DNA of 64,000 nt from DATBSL01 sp963729875 (GTDB taxonomy: Bacteria; Acidobacteriota; Vicinamibacteria; Fen-336). Below the pieces are notes generated by a model, which saw only the letters and a list, made by a program, of their open reading frames with translations, was not told where the DNA came from and did no database searches. The stretch is taken from assembly GCA_963729875.1 (NCBI GenBank), contig CAVSPR010000001.1, positions 1 through 64,000 of the forward strand, read 5' to 3'. Shown here in pieces: positions 1-8,888 of this stretch. The translations under genes and the position numbers were made by a program. Each line of letters begins with the position of its first letter. Position 1 is the stretch's first letter.

Positions 1-77
1 ATGCGCTTCTTTGGCCGGTGCCCACGCCTGCGACGACAGGGAAGACCGCGCCTCACTACTGGCCGTAGGACGTCCGA

Positions 78-1559
78 ATGGAGACGCGCATGAACCCGAA
101 CGCATCGGCTGGACGTGAGAGGCTGCGGACGATCGCCCGGCGGGCGATGACCGAGCGCGGCCTGTTGCCCGACTTCTCCCCTGCCGCCCTCGCGCAGACG
201 GAGGCGCTCGGCGAGCGCACCGTCGAGACGGGGACCGTTCTGCGCGACTTGCGGGCCCTCGCGTGGGTGTCGATCGACAACGACGACACGCGCGACCTCG
301 ACCAGCTCTCGGTGGCCGAGCCCCTCGCCGGAGGGGCGGTGAAACTGCTCGTGGCCGTGGCCGACGTGGACGCGACGGTGGCGGCGGGCAGCGCGATCGA
401 CGACCACGCCCGCGCGAACACGACGTCCGTGTACACCGCGGCCGAGATCTTCCCGATGCTGCCCGAGAGGCTCTCGACCGACCTGACCTCCCTCGGCGAG
501 GCGCGGGACCGGCTCGCGGTCGTCGTCGAGATGGCGGTCGGCCCCGACGGGGTGGTGACGGCCTCGGACGTCTACCGCGCGCTCGTGCGGAACCGGGCGA
601 AGCTGGCCTACGACTCCGTCGCCGCCTGGCTCGACGGGACCGGGGAAGCCCCGGCGCCGGTCGCCGCGCAGCCCGCGATCGCGGACCAGCTCCGCCTGCA
701 GGCGCGCGTGGCGCAGGCCATGAAAGACCTTCGGCACCACCGGGGCGCCCTGACCCTCGAGACGACGGAGGCGCGCGCCGTGTTCGACGGCGACGCGCTA
801 GCCGACCTGCGGCCCGACGAGAAGAACCCGGCCAAGGACCTCATCGAGGACCTCATGATCGCGGCTAACGTCGCGACCGCGCAGTTCCTCGAGCACGCCG
901 GCTTCCCCTCGCTGAGGCGGGTCCTGCGCACCCCCGAGCGGTGGGACCGCATCGTCGCGTTGGCCGCCGGCCTCGGCGATCGCCTACCCGCGGAGCCGAG
1001 CGCTCCCGCCCTCCAGCAGTTCCTCGTGCGCCGGCGCCAGGCCGATCCGACGCGGTTCGCCGACGTCTCGCTCTCCGTCGTGAAGCTGCTGGGCTCGGGC
1101 GAGTACGCGGTGGAGCAGCCCGGCGGGCTCACGGAAGGACACTTCGGCCTCGCGGTGAGGGACTACACGCACTCCACCGCACCGAACCGGCGCTTCCCGG
1201 ATCTCACGACGCAGCGCCTCATCAAGGCCGCGATCGCCGGGGTCCCCTGCCCGTACGCGGCGGAGGAGCTGACGGATCTGGCCCGCCACTGCACCCTGCA
1301 GGAGGACAACGCCACGAAGGTGGAGCGGCAGGTGCGCAAGTCCGCGGCGGCGCTGCTGCTTGCCCCGCGCCTCGGCGAGCGCTTCGACGCGACCGTCACC
1401 GGCGCCTCGCCGAAGGGGACCTGGGTGCGCATCCTCCACCCGACGGTGGAGGGGCGCGTGGTGCGCGGCGAGCACGGCCTCGACGTCGGCGACGCGGTCC
1501 GCGTGGAGCTGGTTCACACCGACGTCGAGCGGGGCTTCATCGACTTCGCACGCGCCTGA
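78..1559 (+). CDS. RNB-domain (RNase II/R family) 3'-5' exoribonuclease, short form
   Basis: A 493-residue protein of the RNase II/R superfamily, expected to degrade single-stranded RNA from the 3' end in the cytoplasm. The metal-binding cluster IDNDDTRDLDQL lies near residues 66-77. It keeps three of the four Asp of the classic IDxxxxxDxDD signature, with Gln at the fourth. The late RNB motif HSTAPNRRFPDLTTQRL is present near residue 364. The last ~60 residues look like an S1/OB fold, while the N-terminal cold-shock domains of full-length RNase R/II are missing, so this is the short subfamily. ATG 78 has AGGA seven bases upstream. ATG 90, preceded by GGAG, is an equally plausible start. Confidence 0.88.
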   Translation: METRMNPNASAGRERLRTIARRAMTERGLLPDFSPAALAQTEALGERTVETGTVLRDLRALAWVSIDNDDTRDLDQLSVAEPLAGGAVKLLVAVADVDATVAAGSAIDDHARANTTSVYTAAEIFPMLPERLSTDLTSLGEARDRLAVVVEMAVGPDGVVTASDVYRALVRNRAKLAYDSVAAWLDGTGEAPAPVAAQPAIADQLRLQARVAQAMKDLRHHRGALTLETTEARAVFDGDALADLRPDEKNPAKDLIEDLMIAANVATAQFLEHAGFPSLRRVLRTPERWDRIVALAAGLGDRLPAEPSAPALQQFLVRRRQADPTRFADVSLSVVKLLGSGEYAVEQPGGLTEGHFGLAVRDYTHSTAPNRRFPDLTTQRLIKAAIAGVPCPYAAEELTDLARHCTLQEDNATKVERQVRKSAAALLLAPRLGERFDATVTGASPKGTWVRILHPTVEGRVVRGEHGLDVGDAVRVELVHTDVERGFIDFARA

Positions 1560-1588
1560 CGCCAAGGCGCCTGGCAAGGGGATCGCCC

Positions 1589-2716
1589 ATGAGCGTGAGC
1601 AGTCGCACGGACCACATCCAGATCGCACGGGTGATGGGGATCCCCATCTACCTCCACTTCAGCTGGCTGATCATCTTCGGCCTGATCGTATGGACCCTCT
1701 CGACAGGCTACTTCCCGGCGCAGTATCCCGATCTTCCGGCCTCCTCCAACTGGGCGAAGGGCCTCGTGGCGTCGCTCCTCTTCTTCGTCTCGATCGTCCT
1801 CCACGAGCTGGGGCACTCGGTCGTCGCCCTTCGCCACGGCCTGCACACCCGGTCGATCACCCTGTTCATCTTCGGAGGCGTCGCCCAGCTCGAGAAAGAC
1901 CCCAGAGACGGGCGGGCCGAGTTCTGGATGGCTGCGGCCGGCCCCCTCGTGAGCCTGGCTCTCGCGGGCCTCTTCTACGCGTGCGCGACCCTGCCGTTCC
2001 TGGGCCCTTCGGTCGCGGCGGTGGCGAAGTACCTCGCTCTGATCAATCTGATCCTCGCGCTCTTCAACCTGGTGCCCGCCTTTCCGATGGACGGAGGACG
2101 ACTGCTGCGCGGCGCCCTCTGGGGGCCGCTGGGCAAGGCGCGCGCGACCCGGATCGCCAGCGGCGCCGGGACCTTCTTCGCTTTCTGCCTCATCTTCGCG
2201 GGTGTCTTCAGCCTGGTCAGGGGGGACTCGCTCGGCGGTCTCTGGTACATCCTGATCGGCTGGTTCATCAAGGACGCCTCGGCGGCCAGCTACCAGCAGG
2301 TGCGCCTCGACGAGGCCCTCCGCGGAGTCACGGTCCGTGACGCGATGGTGGAAGGCGTCGTGACGGTACCCTCCACCGGCTCCGTGGCCGAAGCGGCCCG
2401 GGAGAACTTCATGCGAACCGGCTACGGTGGCTATCCCGTGACGCGGGGCGATGCCGTCGTCGGCCTTCTCTGCCTGAAGGACGTGCTGCGGCTTTCGCCG
2501 GAAGAGAGGGAGGCGACATCCGTTCAAGGCGCCATGCGCCCGCTAACGGATGGGATCGTCACCGAGCCGGACGCGCCGCTCCCGGTGGCGATCGCGAGGA
2601 TGGCCCAGGCAGGCACCGCGCGACTCCTGGTCATGCACGGAGATCGACTCGTGGGTCTGCTGACTATGAGCGGGGTGATCCGCCGCTTGAAAGTGCGGGA
2701 GGAGTTGGCTGGATAG
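1589..2716 (+). CDS. Site-2 protease-like M50 metalloprotease with C-terminal CBS pair
   Basis: A 375-residue intramembrane zinc protease of the S2P/SpoIVFB type, expected to cut transmembrane substrates in the inner membrane. HELGH occurs near residue 72 and the second zinc site NLVPAFPMDGG near residue 160, both inside hydrophobic helices. A CBS tandem follows (about residues 250-375) and probably binds an adenine nucleotide to gate activity. It begins 30 bases after the ribonuclease stop on the same strand, so the two may be co-transcribed. ATG 1589 was chosen because it immediately precedes the conserved N-terminal helix; the frame is open further upstream but that part is out-of-frame ribonuclease sequence. 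The substrate is unknown. Confidence 0.88.
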   Translation: MSVSSRTDHIQIARVMGIPIYLHFSWLIIFGLIVWTLSTGYFPAQYPDLPASSNWAKGLVASLLFFVSIVLHELGHSVVALRHGLHTRSITLFIFGGVAQLEKDPRDGRAEFWMAAAGPLVSLALAGLFYACATLPFLGPSVAAVAKYLALINLILALFNLVPAFPMDGGRLLRGALWGPLGKARATRIASGAGTFFAFCLIFAGVFSLVRGDSLGGLWYILIGWFIKDASAASYQQVRLDEALRGVTVRDAMVEGVVTVPSTGSVAEAARENFMRTGYGGYPVTRGDAVVGLLCLKDVLRLSPEEREATSVQGAMRPLTDGIVTEPDAPLPVAIARMAQAGTARLLVMHGDRLVGLLTMSGVIRRLKVREELAG

Positions 2717-2743
2717 CACTGGCTCGTGATCGAGGCACCCGTA

Positions 2744-4667
2744 TCACAGGCTCTCCGCTCTCAGCAGCCGGGCGAGTGCCCTGGCTGCGGTTTCGTGCCC
2801 GGCCGCATTCCAGTGCGAGTCGTCCGGGAAGTACACGTTGTGACCGGCGCTCAACTTCGCCTGCAGCGCGCCGGTGAGGTCCAGGAAGGTGATGCCCTCC
2901 TCCGCGCAGAACTCCCGCATCAGGTCGTTGAGAGCCAGCCGGTTTCGCATCACGACCTCCAGCCCCGGCGACTGCGGTTGGTCGCCGAGGCAGAGACGAA
3001 GGTCCCGCCGCAGCTCCGCCCCTGGCAGGGCCGCCTCCAGCAGCGGAAGGTAGACCTGGGCCTTGGACGGGATGAACACGACGACGAGCTCGCCGCCCTG
3101 CGCCCGCACCAGCCGCCCCATGTCCTGGTATGACCGGCGGGTCAGCTCCCATCCCCGCGACGCCTGGAGCTCGTGCCGGGAGAGCTTCAGGCTGTTCAGG
3201 TAGGGAGGAAGGAACGCAAACTGCAGCATGCGGCCGGCCACGGGAACGGTGAAGAGGCCTACGGTCGAAGCCAGCTCGTGCGCTCGAGGCGGAGGTGGGA
3301 TCCTCTCCGCTGTAGTCCTCGAGCCCTCGAGACGGCCACCGGTCCGCTGGCTCGCGCTTTCGATCGGCGAGGAGCCCGGACGCGCCCTCGTAGAGGCTCG
3401 TCAGGTAGAGCTGGTCGAAGCGCGCGATCACGTCCTTGAACTTCCACCCGAGCCCGAAGGAGGGGAGTGGGCCGCCGTCCCGCCGGAAGCTCTCGAACCG
3501 CTCCGCGTCCAGCAGGTCGTTGCCGGCGAAGAACCCCACCACGACCCGCCGCGGGCGGCGGGCCAGCACGTGCTCCTTCAGCACGAGCAGCTCCTGCCCC
3601 GGCCCGAATCCCGCCGTGCCGTAGTTCCGAACGCTCACGCCCAGGAGTCGCGCCAGGCGTGCCGGCCAGGTCAGCTCGGCCGGGAGGGTCATGCCGTCGG
3701 TGAAGGAGTCCCCCAGGGCCGCGACAACTGTGGCCGTCGGCTCCAGCTCGGAGTTGCGGAAGCCATCGGCATCGGTGACGAAAGGGAAGCGGTAGGCGGG
3801 ATGGCGAACGAGGCCGGGCGGGAGGAACCCCATGCGGACGATGTCGCCCTGCTGCCACTCGCAGAGGGTGTCGAGGCCAGGAGCCAGGCGGGCGCCGTAG
3901 CTCACCGAGCCCAGCCAGCGGGGATCCGCGTGCACCTCGCCCAGGTTCCGGCGCGGGGCCGTGATCCAGGGGGGCAGGCGGTCCCCAATGGTCCGGAGGC
4001 CGACCTCCAGCACGACGAGGCAGAGGCCGGCGGCAACGCCGGCGGTGAGGCCGCCCAGCAGCGCGCTGCGGGCCCAGCGTGACCGCGGAAGCACGAGGGG
4101 AGCGGGCCATCCGGCTCGCAGCCCTGCGAGTGCCAGCAGAGCCAGAAGGCCGAGGACGACCGGCGCGACGTCGGCCCGCTGCACCACCCTGGGATCCGAC
4201 CAGAGGAGCTCGCCCCGGCTGGCCAGCTCGAGTTGGCCGATGGTCGGTGGCAGCGGCTGGACGATGTCGGTCGCCGCGGACAACGTGCGACGAGAGAGCA
4301 CCCGCCGCACGCCCTGCTTATCGATCGCGATCTCGAAGGCGGCCCGGCCACCCGGGACCGCCCGCAGACGCAGCTCGGATGGACGGCGAAAGTCGACGGG
4401 GAAGGAGATGCGCTCGTCTTCGGAGGTCAGGATCTGCGGTTCGACCCGGCCGTCGCGGATCTCGAACCGCTGCCGGGCGCGCGCGGGCGCCGAGCTCTCC
4501 GGCGCCCGCCGCTCGTCGAGGTAGAGGCGATAGGTGCTGACGCAGAGCCATTGCCAGGCGAGCGAGATGGCGAGCAGACACTGGCCTGCCACCAGGAGCC
4601 ACCCCATCCACCGAGGAGCCGACGGGACCCCAACCCGGCTGGAACCGAGCGCGGCATCAGCATTCAT
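2744..4667 (-). pseudogene. Membrane-anchored SGNH/GDSL-type hydrolase, frame-shifted
   Basis: Two reading frames together give about 640 residues. The first (from ATG 4667) has an N-terminal membrane helix, a periplasmic part, a second hydrophobic segment near residues 165-225, then an SGNH block I (ALGDSFTDG) and a GND block (FFAGNDLLD). The second frame carries the C-terminus with the SGNH block V PDDSHWNAAGHE. Such proteins are esterases or O-acetyl-transfer enzymes of envelope polysaccharides, similar to the AlgX/DltD type. The change of frame is near 3300, where YSGE continues as RIPPPP; it needs one base removed or two added in a GAGAGG stretch. All catalytic blocks survive, so this may be a sequencing error rather than true decay. 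It converges on the site-2 protease gene. Confidence 0.7.
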
Positions 4668-4818
4668 GGCTCACTGCCCTGACGAGCATGAATCGTGCCG
4701 TTTGGTGGGGGGTACGACCAGGAAGAGGCGACGGCCTGTGTCGCCTCCACATTGTGTGGCCCGTCTCGCGCCAGGGCGCGGCCTGCGCCGCTGACGTGCC
4801 GGAGTGGTAGCGTTGGCC

Positions 4819-5514
4819 ATGCCACAGACACCCCACGTCGAGCGACACTTCACCGCGGGCGATCGCGTGCGCGACGTCGTCATCGGGATGTCGGACGGCC
4901 TTACCGTTCCCTTCGCGCTGGCGGCCGGGCTCTCGGGCGCGGTCAGCTCCACCGGCATCATCGTCACCGCGGGGCTCGCCGAGATCGCCGCCGGCTCCAT
5001 CGCGATGGGCCTCGGCGGCTACCTCGCGGCGCGCAGCGACGCCGAGCACTACGCGAGCGAGCGCGTGCGCGAGCAGTCCGAGGTTCGCGAGAAGCCCGCG
5101 GTCGAGGCCGACGAGGTGACGGAGGTGTTCCGGGCCTACGGCCTGACCGCGGAGGAGAGTGCCCCGGTCGTGGAGGCCCTGCGGAAGCGGCCCGAGGCCT
5201 GGGTCGAGTTCATGATGCGTTTCGAGCTCGGCCTCGAGAGGCCGGATCCGCGGCGCGCCCTCACCAGCGCGCTCACGATCGCGGGGGCCTACATCGCCGG
5301 GGGTTTCATCCCCCTCGCGCCCTACCTCGTTCTTTCGACCGCACCGGCGGCCCTCCCCCTCTCGGTGGTCGTCACCCTCGTCGCCCTGACGCTCTTCGGC
5401 TACGTCAAGGGCCGCTTCACCGGGGCGGCGCCGGTGCGCAGCGCCCTGCAGACCGCCCTCATCGGCGGACTCGCCGCGGCGGCCGCCTTCGGCATCGCCC
5501 GGGCCATCAGCTAG
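4819..5514 (+). CDS. VIT1/CCC1-family iron/manganese transporter
   Basis: A 231-residue membrane protein of the VIT1/CCC1 family, which moves Fe2+ or Mn2+ across membranes. The hallmark first-helix region DVVIGMSDGLTVPFALAAG is near residues 20-38. It is followed by AEIAAGSIAMGLGGYLAARS, an acidic cytosolic linker of about 90 residues (the metal-binding domain in plant VIT1), and three C-terminal helices ending at AAAAFGIARAIS. ATG 4819 is used, with GGAG about 15 bases upstream. An in-frame GTG at 4804 would add five residues. It is divergent from the SGNH gene across about 150 bases. Confidence 0.88.
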   Translation: MPQTPHVERHFTAGDRVRDVVIGMSDGLTVPFALAAGLSGAVSSTGIIVTAGLAEIAAGSIAMGLGGYLAARSDAEHYASERVREQSEVREKPAVEADEVTEVFRAYGLTAEESAPVVEALRKRPEAWVEFMMRFELGLERPDPRRALTSALTIAGAYIAGGFIPLAPYLVLSTAPAALPLSVVVTLVALTLFGYVKGRFTGAAPVRSALQTALIGGLAAAAAFGIARAIS

Positions 5515-5560
5515 AAGACGGCGACGACCAGGGCCGGTGCGCGGCAGGATCGCCCTGGCT

Positions 5561-5582
5561 CCGCGCGCGTGAAGGCGCGCGG
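5561..5582 (+). terminator. GC hairpin after the VIT gene
   Basis: A perfect 8-bp stem (CCGCGCGC / GCGCGCGG) with a six-base loop starts 47 bases after the VIT stop. No T-run follows, so intrinsic termination is only a possibility. Confidence 0.35.
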
Positions 5583-5603
5583 AAGGCCGCGGAGTGCTCG
5601 CCC

Positions 5604-5618
5604 TTTTGTAGAAAAGGG
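5604..5618 (+). promoter_or_regulatory. TTTGTA motif upstream of a sigma-54 promoter (possible enhancer site A)
   Basis: TTTTGTAGAAAAGGG sits about 110 bases upstream of the -24 element at 5717. It also lies in a CCCTTTT/AAAAGGG hairpin (5601-5618). Similar TTTGTASA words occur before the sigma-54 promoters at 8600 and 10595. The spacing is typical of bacterial enhancer-binding protein sites. The role is inferred from position and repetition only. Confidence 0.35.
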
Positions 5619-5714
5619 AGGGACGGCGCGCCCAGAAGGACGCGAGTCCCCGCTTCCTTGATGCCTGGCGACCGCTGCCAGAGGTTTCCCGGAGGGAAAG
5701 AGGCTGAACGCGAG

Positions 5715-5731
5715 TTGGCTCGCCTCTTGCT
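5715..5731 (+). promoter_or_regulatory. Sigma-54 (-24/-12) promoter
   Basis: TTGGCTCGCCTCTTGCT matches the RpoN consensus TGGCACG-N4-TTGC, with exact spacing between the invariant GG (5717-5718) and GC (5729-5730). It is 65 bases upstream of the small membrane protein start at 5796. The glycine-zipper lipoprotein and M48 protease follow on the same strand, so it could drive all three. Confidence 0.7.
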
Positions 5732-5795
5732 GTCTCACGAATAGGCGGCCGTGGCCGGGCATCGACCCGGGTCACGCGGACGCATGGAGGAAGCA

Positions 5796-6077
5796 ATGAA
5801 CCTGGCATCGACGAATCTCTTGGTGACCCTCATCATCGGCGGCGTCATCGGCTGGCTGGCCAGCATCCTGATGAAGACCAACGCCCAGATGGGGATCCTC
5901 GCGAACGTCATCGTGGGCATCATCGGGTCGTTTCTCGGCGTGTTCGTCGCGAACGCGCTGGGGGTGCAGGCCCACACGACGCCTGCGGCCTGGATCGTGG
6001 CCGTTCTCGGCGCAGCCCTGCTGATCGCGCTCCTGCGCTCGCTGGGTGTCTTCAACCGATTGGCCCACGTCCGCTGA
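5796..6077 (+). CDS. GlsB/YeaQ/YmgE-family small membrane protein
   Basis: A 93-residue hydrophobic protein with three predicted membrane helices and glycine-rich turns (LIIGGVIGWLASILM, VIVGIIGSFLGVFV), typical of the GlsB/YeaQ/YmgE family. Members are commonly stress-induced; the molecular function is unknown. ATG 5796 has GGAGG at 5786-5790. An ATG at 5784 that would include that RBS is rejected. It sits directly downstream of the sigma-54 promoter at 5715. Confidence 0.8.
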   Translation: MNLASTNLLVTLIIGGVIGWLASILMKTNAQMGILANVIVGIIGSFLGVFVANALGVQAHTTPAAWIVAVLGAALLIALLRSLGVFNRLAHVR

Positions 6078-6140
6078 CGACCGTCGTCGGCGAGACACCC
6101 CCGCGCCAGCACGGTGGCGCGGGGGAGAGAGGGTGACGTC

Positions 6141-6776
6141 ATGAGACGCTTCGATGCGATCCCGGTCCTGCTCACGGCGGTACTCCTCGCCGGCTGCCAG
6201 GCTTCAGGCAACTCCAGGAGTGCGAACGAAGGCAAGCAATCGGGAGGGATCTGGAGCGTCCTGAGGCCGGATCCGATCACGGTCCCCGAAGGGGCGACGT
6301 TTGCCCTCGTCCTCGAGACGGCGATCTCGTCGGCCACGAGCCGGTCGGGGGACCTCATCGTGGCCAGGCTCGCCGACGACATCAAGGTCGGCGAGAAGGT
6401 GGTCGTGGCGTCGGGCAGCGAGGTCCGCGGCCGGGTCACCGCGGCCGTTCCGTCGGGTCGCGTCAAGACTCGCGCTCGCCTCGCCTTCGACTTCGACACG
6501 CTCGTCCTCGGCGGCAAGGAGCACCCCATCGCCACGAGGCCCGTCGACATCACTGCCCGCGACACCCACAAGAAGGACGCCGCAACCATCGGGATCGGCG
6601 CCGGAGCCGGGGCCATCATCGGCGCCATCGCCAACGGTGGGAAGGGAGCGGCCATCGGGACCCTCATCGGAGGCGCCGCCGGCACCGGCGTCATGCTGAC
6701 CAACACCGGCAAGGAGGTCGAGCTGGGGGCCGGCAGCCGTGTGACCGTCCGGCTCACCCGCGAGACGCGCCTGTGA
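6141..6776 (+). CDS. Glycine-zipper lipoprotein
   Basis: A 211-residue protein with a lipoprotein signal (helix then LLAGC, Cys near residue 19). It has a beta-rich middle (VLETAISSATSRSGD to LGGKEHPI) that resembles envelope proteins controlling leakage or adhesion. A glycine-zipper segment (IGAGAGAIIGAIANGGKG) lies near residues 152-172. Its start is 63 bases after the GlsB-like gene, and it is followed by the M48 protease after 35 bases, so an operon is likely. The exact function is unknown. Confidence 0.75.
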   Translation: MRRFDAIPVLLTAVLLAGCQASGNSRSANEGKQSGGIWSVLRPDPITVPEGATFALVLETAISSATSRSGDLIVARLADDIKVGEKVVVASGSEVRGRVTAAVPSGRVKTRARLAFDFDTLVLGGKEHPIATRPVDITARDTHKKDAATIGIGAGAGAIIGAIANGGKGAAIGTLIGGAAGTGVMLTNTGKEVELGAGSRVTVRLTRETRL

Positions 6777-6811
6777 GCGACCCGGCCCGCATCGGGCAAG
6801 GAGACAAGAAG

Positions 6812-8353
6812 ATGAAGAGAACGATTCGGGCACCGTCAGTCCTGCTGGTCAGCGCTCTCGTGCTCTGTACGCCTCTCGTGGCTCGAGCGCAGACCAAGCC
6901 CGCGACGCCCGGCTTCAACCTGTTCAGCGTGGAGCAGGACGTCGAGATCGGGCGTCAGTCCGCGGTGGAGGCCGAGCGGCAGCTCCCGATGCTGAGAAAT
7001 GGGAACGTGGACCGCTACCTCAACAAGATCGTCACCAAGCTGGCGGCGCAGGCTCCGGGCGCGCGCTATCCCTACGCGATCAAGGCCGTGAACGACTCTG
7101 CGATCAACGCCTTCTCGCTTCCCGGTGGCCCGATGTACGTGAACCGCGGCCTCTTCGAGGCGGCGCGAAGCGAGGCGGAGCTGGCCGGCGTGCTGGCCCA
7201 CGAGATGGCCCACGTGGCCCTGCGCCACGGGACCCACCAGGCCTCGAAGGCCTATCTCGGCCAGGCCGGCATCGGGATCCTGGGCGGTCTGCTCGGCAAG
7301 AACGGCGGCAACACGTCGCAGATCGTGAACGCGGTCGGCGGCCTGGGGTTGAACGCGGTCTTCCTCAAGTTCAGCCGCGACGCCGAGTACCAGGCCGACC
7401 AGGTCGGAGCGGCGATCATGGCCGGAGCCGGGTACAACCCCGTGGCCATGGCGGACTTCTTCGGGCTCCTCCGCAGCGAGCAGGGTCGTGATCCCGGGAA
7501 GGTGGAGCGGTTCTTCAGCGACCATCCCCCGGCGGGCGATCGTGAAGCGCGCATCCGAGACCAGGCCGGGAGCCTGCGGTTGGCGCGGTCGCAGGACGTG
7601 GGCGGCTTCGACCGCATGAGGGCCGACCTGCGGAGACTCTCTCCCGCTCCCTCACGGGTTGCGCAGCAACTGGAGGAGCCACGGAACCCGGACAACCGCA
7701 ACCCGAACAGCGGTCAGTACGACGTGCGGGTGGACCAGCCGTCCTCGCGGTTCGAGAGGTTCGAGCAGCCCAACGGCTTCTTCACCATCGAGCACCCTGA
7801 CAACTGGCGGGCCTACGCATCCAACTCCGGATACGCCGTGTCCATGGCGCCCGACGGGGGCGTCGTCGACTCGGGTAACGGCCAGCAGGCCATGCTCTAC
7901 GGGGTGATCGTCAACCACTACACGCCCTTCGAAGGGGAAACGGCCCGCCAGCAGGAGAGCCGGCAGCGCAGCTACGTGCCTTTCGAGGACACGGACCAGT
8001 GGCGTGGGAGCCTGGAGGACGCCACCGACGACCTCGTCCGTCAGATCATCCGGTCGAACTCGTACCTGCAGGCCCAGGACGGTCAGGCTCGACGGGAGCA
8101 GATCGACGGGGCCCCGTCCTTCTCGGTGGCGCTCTCGGGCCGCTCGCCCGTCACCGGGCAGGAGGAGAGAGTGACGGTCGTGACCCGGGGTCTGACCGAT
8201 GGCGACGTGATCTACGCGCTGTGCATCGTCCCCGGCCGCGGCTACGACTCGATGACGCGGACGTTCACGCAGATGCTGCGGACGCTGACCGTCAACGACG
8301 ACGCGATCCACCGCGGAGCGCTGACCAGCTCACGGTCGAACGTGCGACCGTAG
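6812..8353 (+). CDS. Periplasmic M48-family zinc metalloprotease (BepA/LoiP-like) with C-terminal extension
   Basis: A 513-residue exported protease. The signal peptide ends at VARAQ (about residue 26). The M48 zinc motif HEMAH is near residue 130 and the third ligand region SRDAEYQADQVG near residue 190. M48 proteins of this type degrade or help assemble outer-membrane proteins. A further ~200 residues (from about 310) form a second domain of the kind found after M48 in several environmental phyla; its role is unknown. AAGGAGA at 6798-6804 selects ATG 6812 over ATG 6773. It is probably co-expressed with the lipoprotein before it. Confidence 0.85.
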   Translation: MKRTIRAPSVLLVSALVLCTPLVARAQTKPATPGFNLFSVEQDVEIGRQSAVEAERQLPMLRNGNVDRYLNKIVTKLAAQAPGARYPYAIKAVNDSAINAFSLPGGPMYVNRGLFEAARSEAELAGVLAHEMAHVALRHGTHQASKAYLGQAGIGILGGLLGKNGGNTSQIVNAVGGLGLNAVFLKFSRDAEYQADQVGAAIMAGAGYNPVAMADFFGLLRSEQGRDPGKVERFFSDHPPAGDREARIRDQAGSLRLARSQDVGGFDRMRADLRRLSPAPSRVAQQLEEPRNPDNRNPNSGQYDVRVDQPSSRFERFEQPNGFFTIEHPDNWRAYASNSGYAVSMAPDGGVVDSGNGQQAMLYGVIVNHYTPFEGETARQQESRQRSYVPFEDTDQWRGSLEDATDDLVRQIIRSNSYLQAQDGQARREQIDGAPSFSVALSGRSPVTGQEERVTVVTRGLTDGDVIYALCIVPGRGYDSMTRTFTQMLRTLTVNDDAIHRGALTSSRSNVRP

Positions 8354-8413
8354 TTCGATGGCCCGGACGCCGGCCGTCCTGCGGCGGGCCGCGCCTGGAA
8401 GGGAAAAGAGGCC

Positions 8414-8497
8414 ATGGATACCAACTTGCTCCTCCTGATTGTCGTGCTGGTGCTCCTGTTCGGTGGCGGCGGCTTCTATTGGAACCGGCGGCGGTAG
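8414..8497 (+). CDS. 27-residue single-helix membrane peptide (DUF3309-like)
   Basis: A short open frame from ATG 8414 to TAG 8497 encodes a single hydrophobic helix (LLLLIVVLVLLFGGGG) followed by FYWNRRR. That is the layout of DUF3309-type small stress membrane proteins. AAAAGAGG precedes the start. It follows the M48 gene by 60 bases and precedes the second sigma-54 promoter. Its small size limits certainty, but the pattern is unlikely by chance among stress-type neighbours of the same style. Confidence 0.6.
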   Translation: MDTNLLLLIVVLVLLFGGGGFYWNRRR

Positions 8498-8531
8498 AAG
8501 CGTCGCTTCTCCTCAGGATCGTGGAAGTCGG

Positions 8532-8547
8532 TTTGTAGATTCCTCCC
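8532..8547 (+). promoter_or_regulatory. TTTGTA motif upstream of a sigma-54 promoter (possible enhancer site B)
   Basis: TTTGTAGATTCCTCCC lies about 66 bases upstream of the -24 element at 8601. It matches site C (10498-10513, reverse strand, TTTGTACATTCCTCC) at 14 of 15 positions. Such a long shared word next to two sigma-54 promoters suggests an activator binding site. Confidence 0.4.
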
Positions 8548-8598
8548 TCGGCGGCCGTTCCGCTGCGCCCCGAATCCAGCCTGGAGGCGTAATCGCCG

Positions 8599-8615
8599 CT
8601 GGCACGATGCTTGCC
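8599..8615 (+). promoter_or_regulatory. Sigma-54 (-24/-12) promoter
   Basis: CTGGCACGATGCTTGCC matches the RpoN consensus TGGCACG-N4-TTGC at every conserved position, with GG at 8601-8602 and GC at 8613-8614. It is about 97 bases upstream of the small membrane protein at 8712 and would also serve the dodecin gene after it. Confidence 0.78.
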
Positions 8616-8711
8616 TCTTTGCGGGTGACGGTCGGGGCGGCCGCCGCTGGTCGCTCCAGGCGGAGCCAGCCGCCTCCCGCGTGGGGAGCGGCTCAAAGAG
8701 GGATTCAAGCC

Positions 8712-8879
8712 ATGACGAGGGTGCTCGGGATCGTGCTTCTGACGGCGGGAATCGTGGCCCTCGTCTATGCGGGAGTCAGCTACACGCCGCAGAGCCATGA
8801 GGTCAACGTGGGCCCCCTGGAGATCACGGTGGCCCTGGGTTTCGTGGGCGGGGGACTTTTGGCCCGCCGGAGGGAGTAG
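8712..8879 (+). CDS. Small DUF3185-like membrane protein
   Basis: A 55-residue protein with two short hydrophobic helices (VLGIVLLTAGIVALVYAG and ITVALGFVGGGLLA) around a polar loop SYTPQSHEV, ending in RRRE. This resembles DUF3185 proteins, whose function is unknown. It is the first gene after the sigma-54 promoter at 8599 and is followed nine bases later by dodecin, so the pair is probably one transcript. Confidence 0.65.
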   Translation: MTRVLGIVLLTAGIVALVYAGVSYTPQSHEVNVGPLEITVALGFVGGGLLARRRE

Positions 8880-8888
8880 GAGGATGAG

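Noticed and set aside
1..77. A short ORF from the first ATG of the window
   Set aside because: It gives about 30 Arg-rich residues with no motif, overlaps the ribonuclease start in another frame, and has no visible RBS.
984..2527. Long open frames on the minus strand over the ribonuclease and site-2 protease
   Set aside because: They are antisense shadows of high-GC coding DNA, rich in Arg, Gly and Ala without motifs; the plus strand has recognisable families.
8439..8879. A 146-residue frame covering the third sigma-54 region as one gene
   Set aside because: Most of it is the promoter region; only the last 55 residues from ATG 8712 form a recognisable small membrane protein.
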